From contig JACPVR010000009.1 of NCBI GenBank assembly GCA_016197405.1, positions 41,020 through 105,019 on the forward strand: DNA of 64,000 bases, written 5' to 3'. Shown piece by piece: positions 46,934 through 54,701 of this stretch (its first letter is position 1; every line of letters starts with the position of its first letter). The DNA is from Mycobacterium sp. (GTDB lineage Bacteria; Actinomycetota; Actinomycetes; Mycobacteriales; Mycobacteriaceae). A model generated the notes under the pieces. It ran no database searches. It worked only from the letters and a program-made list of their open reading frames with translations, and was not told the DNA's origin. A program made the position numbers and the translations under genes.

Positions 46934-49371
46934 GCAGGTTGCTCCTGTCCGGTCGGTCTCGATGTGCAGGGGGCGTGCAGCACGCCCTCATCGAGCAGCC
47001 GGTCGATCTCCGGCCGGCTCAGGTCGAGGAGCCGGCGGCACACATCGACGGTGTCCGCACCGAGCAACGGTGCGGGGCGGAGCTCTGCCGGGGGGATTCG
47101 CCGATAGGGCGCCGGCCCGGCCTCAGCGGGTAGCACGACATCGAACAACGGGTGCGTCATATCCGTATACACACCACGGGCGCGTACCTGGGGTTCGTCG
47201 AGGATCTCGCCTGCGCGCAGCATGGGCGCCGCGGGGACACCCCGGTGTTGCAGCGCGGTCGCGATGGCCTCCCGGTCGAGGTGACGAGTGTGATCAGCGA
47301 GCAACAAAGAGATTTGGGTTCGGTTGCACCAGCGGTCCTCCGCAGTGCCGAAGCGTTCGTCGGTCGCGATGGCGGCGGCCCCGATGACATCCAGAACGGC
47401 ATGCCACTGGGCATCGGTCGATATCGAGATGACGCACCATTCGTCATCACCCGCGCACGGGTAGACACCGTGCACGGAGAGATCCTCCGTCACCGCGGTC
47501 CCGTCCTCTCGGGCCCATTCCGTGGCGAACAGTACGTCGAGTTGGCTGACTGCGGTCTCGGCCTGCGAGATGTGCACGTGGGCGCCCCGGTCGGAGCGGC
47601 GGCGCCGGATCAGCGCCGCCAATGTCGCGATGGCGGCGAGACGCGCGACGATGTGGTCCGGATAGACGGTGACCGCGTCGGAGAAGGGATGACGAGAATC
47701 CAGGCGTACCGGGTGCTCGGTGGCCCACAGTTGGGTGATACCGGTCGAGGCTCGCACCAGCGGGCCGTAGCCGAGCCGAGAACTCCACGGGCCGCGGTCG
47801 CCGAATGCGCTGCTCTCGGCGAGGATGATGCGGGGGTTCAACTGTTGCAGGGCTTCGAAGGAAAAGCCCAGTCCCGCCAGCGTTCCCGGTTTGAAATTGG
47901 CGAACACCGCGTCGGCCTGCCCGACGAGCTTGCCGAAAACCTCCGCTCCTTGTCCGTTCCGCAGATCCAATCCGAGCGCCCTTTGATTGCGATGCGTCCA
48001 GGCGAATGATTCACTCATCACCTGTCCTGGCCTCGCTTGCCGCAGCCCGTCGGGATATGACGGGCTCTCGACCTTGATCACCTCGGCACCCATGTCCGCG
48101 AACAGCCTGCCGAGTTCCCCGCCGGCAACGATGACGCCGAGATCGAGGATCCGCAGTCCGTCGAAGGGTCGTAGTGCCGGTTCGCTGGTGACGGTGACTG
48201 CCGGCCGGTCTGCCCACCAGGTGTCGGGCTCGCCTGTGGTGGGTGCCAGCCATCGGATCCCGGCCCGCTGTCCGTCGATGACCACGCATCCATCGGGCAC
48301 GGTGACCGAAGTGCCGCCGGCGATCTCAGCCGTGGTCCAGGCTGATACGGAACGAAAATGGTCACAGCTCGCGACCTCCGCCGGGGTGAGGATCCCGGCG
48401 ATGGGTACGCCCCGTGCTGCCCCCTGTTCGACGAGTTCGGCGCCACCATGTGTGGCGAACAATTCGGCGATGAGCGTGCGAATCCGGTCGAAATCCGCTG
48501 CGCGCGCGCTGATCGCGTCGTAACGGGGGTCCTGGAACTCGGCCGGCTCACCCAGCCACGCGCGCATGGCGCGCCACTGACGCGGTGCCAGAATGCAGAT
48601 CCGGACCCACCCGTCCCGACACCGGAATATCGGATAGGAATCCTGATTCCGGGGACGACCGCGACGCACGGTGTCGAGGCCACGGGCGGCGGCGGCCTGC
48701 CCCTGGGCGCCGAAGGGCGGATCGAGCGCCTGCAGCACGGCTTCGTATCGGGAGAAGTCGATGACGTCACCGCGTCCGGTGCGCAACCTCTGGTAGTAGG
48801 CGACCAGGACCGCCCAGGCAGCCTGAGCCGCGGCGGTGGAGGCGGCAAGCCCGGCCGGTGGCAGCACAGGTGCCCCGTCCGGCGCCCCCGAGCGGGAGAG
48901 CACCGATGCCATGGCCAGCAGAACGGCGTCGGTGGCCTGCCAGTCCGCGCGCGGCCCATGCGTACCGAAGTCGGTCACCGACATCGCGACCAGGTGATCG
49001 ATCCGGGCGGCCAGCGTCTCGCAGGATGTTCCGAATGCTTCTGCCAAGCCATGCTTTCCGCTGTCGACGACGATGTCCGCGGCATTCACCAGATCCAGGA
49101 ATCGCCGGCGGTCTAACGGTTTCGCGGCATCGAGCCTGACGACCCGCTTGTTGGCATGACGTAAGGAAAAGCCGATGCTGTATCCGTCGACCAGGGGAGG
49201 TTGACTGCGCCCGGGGCAGCCCGAGCTCGGTTCGAGCTTGATGACGTCGGCGCCGAGATCCGCCAACAGACGGGCAATCTGGCCCGCCTCCCCGACCGTG
49301 GTGTCCAGTATTCGAACGCCACTCAACGGCGCGTCGGTCGATGGCACGGTCTCCGCGTCCCCTTTCCCCAA
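46930..49371 (-). CDS. tandem CaiB/BaiF family III CoA-transferase
   Basis: 813 residues in two CaiB-type domains. The first (about 15-390) begins LSGVRILDTT and keeps the catalytic Asp in ADWQATDAVLLAMA. The second (about 400-800) begins FDGLRILDLGVIVAGGELGRLFADMGAEVIKVES (quoted in part: RILDLGVIVAGG) and reads RLGYGPLVRAST where that Asp is expected, so it may be inactive. Family III enzymes move CoA between acids. Similar fused proteins (like Rv1866) exist in mycobacteria. A TTG start at 49371 is used here; a GTG at 49347 after GGAG is a real alternative. Promoter D lies upstream. Confidence 0.85.
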   Translation of the reverse strand: MGKGDAETVPSTDAPLSGVRILDTTVGEAGQIARLLADLGADVIKLEPSSGCPGRSQPPLVDGYSIGFSLRHANKRVVRLDAAKPLDRRRFLDLVNAADIVVDSGKHGLAEAFGTSCETLAARIDHLVAMSVTDFGTHGPRADWQATDAVLLAMASVLSRSGAPDGAPVLPPAGLAASTAAAQAAWAVLVAYYQRLRTGRGDVIDFSRYEAVLQALDPPFGAQGQAAAARGLDTVRRGRPRNQDSYPIFRCRDGWVRICILAPRQWRAMRAWLGEPAEFQDPRYDAISARAADFDRIRTLIAELFATHGGAELVEQGAARGVPIAGILTPAEVASCDHFRSVSAWTTAEIAGGTSVTVPDGCVVIDGQRAGIRWLAPTTGEPDTWWADRPAVTVTSEPALRPFDGLRILDLGVIVAGGELGRLFADMGAEVIKVESPSYPDGLRQARPGQVMSESFAWTHRNQRALGLDLRNGQGAEVFGKLVGQADAVFANFKPGTLAGLGFSFEALQQLNPRIILAESSAFGDRGPWSSRLGYGPLVRASTGITQLWATEHPVRLDSRHPFSDAVTVYPDHIVARLAAIATLAALIRRRRSDRGAHVHISQAETAVSQLDVLFATEWAREDGTAVTEDLSVHGVYPCAGDDEWCVISISTDAQWHAVLDVIGAAAIATDERFGTAEDRWCNRTQISLLLADHTRHLDREAIATALQHRGVPAAPMLRAGEILDEPQVRARGVYTDMTHPLFDVVLPAEAGPAPYRRIPPAELRPAPLLGADTVDVCRRLLDLSRPEIDRLLDEGVLHAPCTSRPTGQEQPA

Positions 49372-49433
49372 GTTGGCCGGATATGACCGGTCGGCTATGC
49401 ATCGCGGTATGACGGCATGTCCATTCGCGGATT

Positions 49434-49481
49434 ACCTTATGCGCGTTGATACATGATCGTCAATACCTGTAGCCATTAGGT
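49434..49481 (-). promoter_or_regulatory. CaiB operon promoter and ACCT-N9-AGGT element (copy D)
   Basis: Minus-strand -35 TTGACG (49463-49458), 18-bp spacer, -10 TAAGGT (49439-49434), and immediately upstream ACCTAATGGCTACAGGT (49481-49465), an ACCT-N9-AGGT repeat like copies A-C but placed before the -35 instead of over the spacer. That position suggests activation or a weaker repression mode. Confidence 0.6.
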
Positions 49482-49493
49482 TTAGGCGGACAC

Positions 49494-50750
49494 CTAATCG
49501 CAGGACGGAGTGACGCGCAGCATCGTGACACCGTGCGCGGGCACCGGCGGACCGCCGATTGCACCCGACGTTCGACTCTCGGTATGTGCCCACAGATCAC
49601 GTACCAGATAACATTCCGCGTCAGCCAGGCCGACAGCACGGGTGTCGGTGGTGAGCGCCGTCGGCGCTTCGGTGGTGTTGAGCAACGCGACGGCGACTGA
49701 CCCGTCGGCAAGCCGCTTGACGAAGACGCGGCGATCCTGGGCTGTGGGCCGGCCCTGGTCTGCCAGCGGGTCCTGGTCGACGGCGATCACCTCGCTGTTG
49801 GTCAGGATGGCACGGGTGGCGGGGCTCTGCGAGCGGATGTCGTTTCCGGCCAGCAGTGGGGCGGCCAGCATGGCCCACAGCGAGAAGTGCGCGCGCTGTT
49901 CGGCTTCGGTCAGATCTGGCCGGCCCGGCCGCAGTCCCAGGCTGGGGTGCGTGGTGGCGAATTCATCCCAGGGCAGTCCCACGACCATCATGTCGGGATC
50001 GTTGAAATATCCCGGCTCACTGCGTTGCTCGACTCGGTCGGCGGTCTCGAATTGTTGTGCGACACCGAGGAACCCGCTGGCCAGCAGTGCAGTATCGCCC
50101 CAGGCCGGTGCCAGGTCGATCGAGGTTCGGCTCATGTCGGCGATGCCGGACCAGTCGTAGCGCACACCGGCTGCCGGATCTCCCGAGCTGTTGGGATTGA
50201 TGCTGTAGAAGATCTGCCGTCCGCTGGCGCGTAACGCGTCCCGCATCGCGGTGAAGTACTGCACCTGCAGATCGTGATCGGAATCGCCACGGCACCAGTC
50301 GTATTTGAGATAGTCGACACCCCAGTGGGCCATGGTGGCGGCATCGGTGGACTCGTGTCCCGCACTGCCGACCCGCGGATCCTGACCACAGCCGGCGTTG
50401 AACGGGCTGTTGTAGAGACCCAGATACAGTCCGCGGCTGTGGACGTAGTCGGCCAGTGCGGCCATACCGTGCCGGAAGCGGTCGGGATCGGCGCGAAGTT
50501 GTCCGTCGGCATCCCTGGTCGGTGCCGACCATCCGGCGTCAAGGTTGACATACCGGTAGCCCGCGTCGCGCATACCGGAAGCCACCATGGCGTCGGCGAC
50601 GCCCTCGATGTTCTGTTCGGTCAGCTCGATACCGGAGTTCCACGAGTTCCAGCCCATCGGTGGGGCGGTGTAGCGATGGGTCGCCTTCGGACTTGTGGTG
50701 CAGGCCGAAATCAGTAGCAGAACGGCCAGCAGGCCCCACAGACGGCGCAC
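49494..50750 (-). CDS. secreted GH27 alpha-galactosidase lipoprotein
   Basis: 418 residues; GTG start. Signal peptide with lipobox LLISAC (Cys 17), then a GH27/clan-D TIM barrel: PPMGWNSWN, YRYVNLDAGW, GLYLGLYNSP, nucleophile Asp in YLKYDWC, acid/base Asp in SRTSIDLAPAW, and a beta-sandwich C-terminus. Would cleave terminal alpha-galactose (or related alpha-linked sugars) outside the cell while anchored to the membrane. Lies between the island and fadD36; not a gene I recall at this place in M. tuberculosis. Confidence 0.9.
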   Translation of the reverse strand: MRRLWGLLAVLLLISACTTSPKATHRYTAPPMGWNSWNSGIELTEQNIEGVADAMVASGMRDAGYRYVNLDAGWSAPTRDADGQLRADPDRFRHGMAALADYVHSRGLYLGLYNSPFNAGCGQDPRVGSAGHESTDAATMAHWGVDYLKYDWCRGDSDHDLQVQYFTAMRDALRASGRQIFYSINPNSSGDPAAGVRYDWSGIADMSRTSIDLAPAWGDTALLASGFLGVAQQFETADRVEQRSEPGYFNDPDMMVVGLPWDEFATTHPSLGLRPGRPDLTEAEQRAHFSLWAMLAAPLLAGNDIRSQSPATRAILTNSEVIAVDQDPLADQGRPTAQDRRVFVKRLADGSVAVALLNTTEAPTALTTDTRAVGLADAECYLVRDLWAHTESRTSGAIGGPPVPAHGVTMLRVTPSCD

Positions 50751-50784
50751 CCGCCCAGTGTGACAGCCTCAGCTGTGCGTACGG

Positions 50785-51132
50785 CTACTGCGCTGACAGC
50801 ACACAGAATTCGTTGCCTTCCGGGTCGGCGAGCACGACCCAGGACTGCTCACCCTGCCCGATGTCGACACGGCGCGCACCCAGACCGAGCAGTCGGTCCA
50901 CCTCGGCCTGTTGATCGTCGGGAGTGAAGTCGAAATGGATGCGGTTCTTGACGGTCTTGCCTTCGGGTACCGCCAGGAACAACCAGCCCGGGGCGGCGCC
51001 GCCGGGTGGGCGCAACAGCACATCACCGTCCTCGGTGATCTCAGCGGGCCAGTTCAGCGCCCGCGACCACCACTGGCCGAGGGCGTGGATATCGCGGGCG
51101 TCGATACATATCTCGGAGAATCTCAATGCCAC
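50785..51132 (-). CDS. glyoxalase/VOC superfamily protein
   Basis: 115 residues, one vicinal-oxygen-chelate module: ARDIHALGQWWSRALN start, IHFDFTPDD, and WVVLADPEGNEFCVL at the end with metal-ligand-type His and Glu. GTG start at 51132 overlaps the fadD36 end by 10 bp. Likely binds a metal or small ligand; the substrate cannot be read from sequence. Confidence 0.88.
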   Translation of the reverse strand: MALRFSEICIDARDIHALGQWWSRALNWPAEITEDGDVLLRPPGGAAPGWLFLAVPEGKTVKNRIHFDFTPDDQQAEVDRLLGLGARRVDIGQGEQSWVVLADPEGNEFCVLSAQ

Positions 51133-52538
51133 GTCAGCAATTCCTTCTTGAGCACCTTGCCCATCGCGTTGCGCGGCAGGGCATCGACACGGTGCACTTC
51201 CCGTGGCCGTTTGTGGACCGAAAGTTGTTCGGCCACAAAGGCGATGAGGGCCTCTTGGTCGGCGTCGCCCACGATGTAGGCGACGATGCGCTGGCCCAGG
51301 TCGTCGTCGTCGACGCCGATGACGGCCACCTCGGACACGCCGGGATGCGCCAGCAGCACGGTCTCGATCTCGCCGGCGCCGATGCGGAATCCACCCGATT
51401 TGATCAGGTCGACCGATTCCCGGCCGACGATGCGATGCATGCCACCGGGATCCACCGCGGCGATGTCACCGGTGTGATACCACCCGTCGGCGCCCAGTAC
51501 CTCGGCCGTGGCATCTGGCCGGTTCAGATATCCGTCGAATATCGTCGGGCACTGAACCTGCAGTCGCCCGATGGTGTCCCCGTCATGGGCCACATCGGCA
51601 CCGGACTCGTCGACCAGCCGGGTCCGCACGCCGGCCAGTGGCAGCCCGACCCAGCCGGCCCGACGTTCACCGTCGGCCAGTGTGCTCAGCGTGATCAGCG
51701 TCTCGGTGCTGCCGTATCGCTCCACCGGTGCATGCCCGGTGCGGGCTGTCAGTTCGTCGAAGACCGGCACCGGTAGCGCGGCGCTTCCGGACACCAGCAG
51801 TAGGGCGCTGCGCAGCGCCTCGGCAGCGGAGGCATCGCCTGCCACCCGCGACCACACCGTCGGTACGCCGAAGAACAGCGTGCCACCGGCGCCCGCGGCG
51901 GCGGCATAGGCCTCGGCGGTCGGCTTTCCGGTGTGCACGAACCGGTTCCCGACCCGCAACGAGCCGAGCAGTCCGAGCACCAGACCGTGCACGTGGAACA
52001 TCGGCAGCCCGTGCACCAGGGTGTCCTCGGGCGTCCACTGCCACGCCGCGGCGAGTGCATCCAGCCCGGCTGCCACCGCACGCCTGCTGGTCTGCACGCC
52101 CTTGGGTGCACCGGTGGTGCCGGAGGTGTACATGACGTAGGCCGGTGCATCGGGCGGTGGCTCGGCGTAGCGGTGCCAGGACCGGGCGTGCAGCCGCACC
52201 GGGATATGGGTCAGACCGGCCTGGTCGTCGGGTTTCTCGCCGAGCCAGGCCCGCGCCCCGGAATCGGTCAGGATGTGCCGGCGCTCGGCGACACCGACAT
52301 CGGCGGGCACCGGCACGAACGGCACACCCGCGATCAGGCAGCCGGTCACCGCGAGCACCGTGGCGGCGGTGGGCCGGGCCAGTACTGCCACCCGGGAGGC
52401 TCCCGCGACCCGCTCGGCGACCGAGGTCGCCGCACCCAGGAGATCGCTGCGGCTCAGCACCGCACCGTCGATGCGGACGGCGTCGGGGATATCGGATCCT
52501 GCGGCGACGACGGCGGGGTTCAGGGAGGCCAGCAACAC
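51123..52538 (-). CDS. fadD36: acyl-CoA synthetase FadD36 (malonyl/methylmalonyl-CoA synthetase-like)
   Basis: 471 residues matching M. tuberculosis FadD36 (Rv1193) closely as remembered: ASLNPAVVAAGSDI start, YTSGTTGAPKGV, FHVHGLVLGLLGSLR, ERYGSTETLITL, GRESVDLIKSGGFRIGAGE hinge and NAMGKVLKKEL catalytic lysine. The HGLVLGLLGSL segment and short length are like MatB/ACSF3, so short dicarboxylic acids are a fair guess. GTG start at 52538; longer frame upstream lies over the divergent Nudix gene. Confidence 0.93.
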   Translation of the reverse strand: MLLASLNPAVVAAGSDIPDAVRIDGAVLSRSDLLGAATSVAERVAGASRVAVLARPTAATVLAVTGCLIAGVPFVPVPADVGVAERRHILTDSGARAWLGEKPDDQAGLTHIPVRLHARSWHRYAEPPPDAPAYVMYTSGTTGAPKGVQTSRRAVAAGLDALAAAWQWTPEDTLVHGLPMFHVHGLVLGLLGSLRVGNRFVHTGKPTAEAYAAAAGAGGTLFFGVPTVWSRVAGDASAAEALRSALLLVSGSAALPVPVFDELTARTGHAPVERYGSTETLITLSTLADGERRAGWVGLPLAGVRTRLVDESGADVAHDGDTIGRLQVQCPTIFDGYLNRPDATAEVLGADGWYHTGDIAAVDPGGMHRIVGRESVDLIKSGGFRIGAGEIETVLLAHPGVSEVAVIGVDDDDLGQRIVAYIVGDADQEALIAFVAEQLSVHKRPREVHRVDALPRNAMGKVLKKELLTWH

Positions 52539-52559
52539 GACTGCGACGATACTGGTCCG

Positions 52560-53111
52560 ATGTCGCGCATTGAGCAGATCGCCAGTCGGCAGGTGTACGC
52601 CAACAACTGGATGACGGTGCGTGAGGACGCCATCCGCAGGCCCGACGGGTCCGACGGTATCTACGGTGTGATCGACAAACCCGATTACGCGTTGGTGATC
52701 CCCCGCGGCCCCGGCGCGGACGACGACCATTTCGTCCTGGTCGAACAGTTTCGCTATCCGCTGGGCCTGCGGCGATGGGAGTTCCCGCAGGGCACCGCCC
52801 CGGAGGGCCATGTCGAACCCGCGACACTGGCGGCCCGCGAGCTGCGCGAGGAGACCGGGCTGCGGGCGCAGACCATGACCCTGCTGGGCCTGCTCGACGT
52901 GGCACCGGGGATGAGCAGTCAGCGTGGCCGGGTCTTCCTGGCCACCGGTATCGACGAGGGCGCACCCGAACGCGAGCACGAGGAGCAGGACATGCGCAGC
53001 GCGTGGTTCCAGCGCGCGCAGGTCGAGGAGATGATCCGCGCCGGGGAGATCACCGACGCCCAGTCCATCGCGGCGTGGGCGCTGTTGTCGATGTACGAAC
53101 GGTCGCGATAG
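52560..53111 (+). CDS. Nudix hydrolase
   Basis: 183 residues; VLVEQFRYPLGLRRWEFPQGTAP then a Nudix box GHVEPATLAARELREETGL that has one residue fewer than the canonical Gx5Ex7REUxEExGU spacing but keeps REL-x-EE-x-GL. Resembles ADP-ribose/NDP-sugar pyrophosphatases. Start ATG at 52560, only 21 bp from the divergent fadD36 start, so the two share a compact promoter region. Confidence 0.88.
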   Translation: MSRIEQIASRQVYANNWMTVREDAIRRPDGSDGIYGVIDKPDYALVIPRGPGADDDHFVLVEQFRYPLGLRRWEFPQGTAPEGHVEPATLAARELREETGLRAQTMTLLGLLDVAPGMSSQRGRVFLATGIDEGAPEREHEEQDMRSAWFQRAQVEEMIRAGEITDAQSIAAWALLSMYERSR

Positions 53112-53232
53112 CGACTCGTTTCTGCAGGTGGTCACCGCCGCAGGCTGCGTCCACGTCACGCTTGAGACACGGTTTTATTGACGACCGCGTCCGCGGCGGG
53201 AACACCCCGGCACGCTCACTAGCCTGGGTCGA

Positions 53233-53745
53233 GTGTTGACCGGGCGGCTCAGGACCGCGGCGCTGGCTGCCGCGGTCCTCGTCATAGCCCCAGCGGTAGC
53301 CGCGGTCGCCGTGGCACCGGCGGCAGACGCCGCACCGACGGCCTGGAACGGCAACTATTCGATGGTCACCTATGCCTCCCAGAAGGGCGGCACCAGCGTC
53401 GCCAACCGGCAGCGCGAAAACGACTTCGGTGCGACCTTCACGCTGTCGACGAGTTGCGCGACCGGCGTCTGCATCGCCACCGCGAACGGTCCCGGCTCGT
53501 CGAATCCGACGGTCCCCAGCCCCGCGCGCTTCACGTGGGACGGTGAGCAGTGGAAGACGATGTACGAATGGGTGTGGCAGTGCTCGCTCGGTGACGGTGG
53601 CACCTCGCAGTGGAGCCCGGCCACCTCGTTCACCTTCTACGCCCCGCAGCCCGACGGATCGCTGCGCGGTATGTGGCATACCGATATCGCGTCCGGACCG
53701 TGCCGCGGCAGCGTCGTGATGCCGGTGGCGGCCTTCCCGGCCTAG
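53233..53745 (+). CDS. secreted protein of unknown function
   Basis: 170 residues; GTG start. Signal peptide with hydrophobic core (TAALAAAVLVIAPAVAAVAV) and a likely cleavage after ADA-A near residue 33, then a small beta-rich domain with four cysteines (SCATGVC, WQCSLGDG, GPCRGS) likely forming two disulfides, and many Trp/Phe. Similar secreted proteins are common in mycobacteria. The 3' end overlaps putB by 4 bp, convergent. Confidence 0.82.
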   Translation: MLTGRLRTAALAAAVLVIAPAVAAVAVAPAADAAPTAWNGNYSMVTYASQKGGTSVANRQRENDFGATFTLSTSCATGVCIATANGPGSSNPTVPSPARFTWDGEQWKTMYEWVWQCSLGDGGTSQWSPATSFTFYAPQPDGSLRGMWHTDIASGPCRGSVVMPVAAFPA

Positions 53746-54701
53746 TTCCGCCGTTCGGCCAGCGCGCGCAGGAAGAACGTCAGGTTGGCGGGCCGCTCGG
53801 CCAGGCGCCGGACGAAATAGCCGTACCACTGTGTCCCGAACGGCACGTAGACGCGCACGTGGTTTCCGCCGCGGGCCAGTCGCTGTTGCTCGTCGGAGCG
53901 GATACCGTAGAGCATCTGGTATTCGAAATCGTCTGCACCACGGTTGTTCCGGCTGACCAGCGCGGGCACGGCGTCGATGATCGCCGGGTCGTGCGATGCC
54001 ACCATCGGGTAACCGTTGCCGGCCATCAGCACCTGCAGGCAGCGCAGATAGTTGGCGCTGACCTCGCCGGGATCGCGGTAGGCCACCGCCGCCGGCTCGT
54101 CATAGGCGCCCTTGCACAACCGGATTCGGGCGCCCGAGGCGGCGAACTCCCGGCAGTCGGACTCGGTGCGTTTCAGGTAGGCCTGCAGCACCGTCCCCAG
54201 CCACGGGAAGTCGGTGCGCAGCTCGCGCACGACCGACAATGTCGAATCGGTGGTGGTGTGGTCCTCGGCATCGACGGTGACCCAGGCGCCGACTTCGCGG
54301 GCCCGGGTGCAGATCGCGTGCGCGTTCTCCAGCGCGATCTTCTCGCCGTCGCGTTCGAGCGCCTGACCCAGAGCCGACAGTTTCAGTGACACCTCGACGG
54401 GTCGCGGCCCCCCGGCGGCAGTGGCCGGGATGGCGTCGAGCAACCCGAGGTAGGCCGCCACGGTGGCGTCGGCCGCCGCAGCGTCGGTGACATCTTCGCC
54501 GAGGTAGTCCACCGATACCAGTCGTCCCGAACTGCGCAGTGCCGCAACGGCTGTCAACACATCATCGGTGGTCTCGCCGGGTACGAACCGGTCCACCACG
54601 CGCCGGGTCAATGGCAACCTTTCGGCGGTGCGCCGCAGTCCGGCCGACCGGCCCGCGGCCAGGATCGCCGGTCGCGCGACGTGGGCGAAGACGCTGCTCA
54701 T
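53742..54701 (-). CDS. putB: proline dehydrogenase
   Basis: 319 residues of the monofunctional PutB type. FAD TIM-barrel with VSVDYLGEDVTD, VEVSLKLSALGQ, VTVDAEDHTTTD, ARIRLCKGAYDEP and YPMVASHDPAI; C-terminal YVPFGTQWYGYFVRRLAERP. Oxidises proline to pyrroline-5-carboxylate and passes electrons to the quinone pool. Lies after pruA with ATGA overlap; Rv1188 counterpart. Confidence 0.95.
   Translation of the reverse strand: MSSVFAHVARPAILAAGRSAGLRRTAERLPLTRRVVDRFVPGETTDDVLTAVAALRSSGRLVSVDYLGEDVTDAAAADATVAAYLGLLDAIPATAAGGPRPVEVSLKLSALGQALERDGEKIALENAHAICTRAREVGAWVTVDAEDHTTTDSTLSVVRELRTDFPWLGTVLQAYLKRTESDCREFAASGARIRLCKGAYDEPAAVAYRDPGEVSANYLRCLQVLMAGNGYPMVASHDPAIIDAVPALVSRNNRGADDFEYQMLYGIRSDEQQRLARGGNHVRVYVPFGTQWYGYFVRRLAERPANLTFFLRALAERRN

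Noticed and set aside
52539..53159. N-terminal extension of fadD36
   Set aside because: It covers the divergent Nudix gene; FadD36 family proteins begin at the VLLASLNPAV residues.
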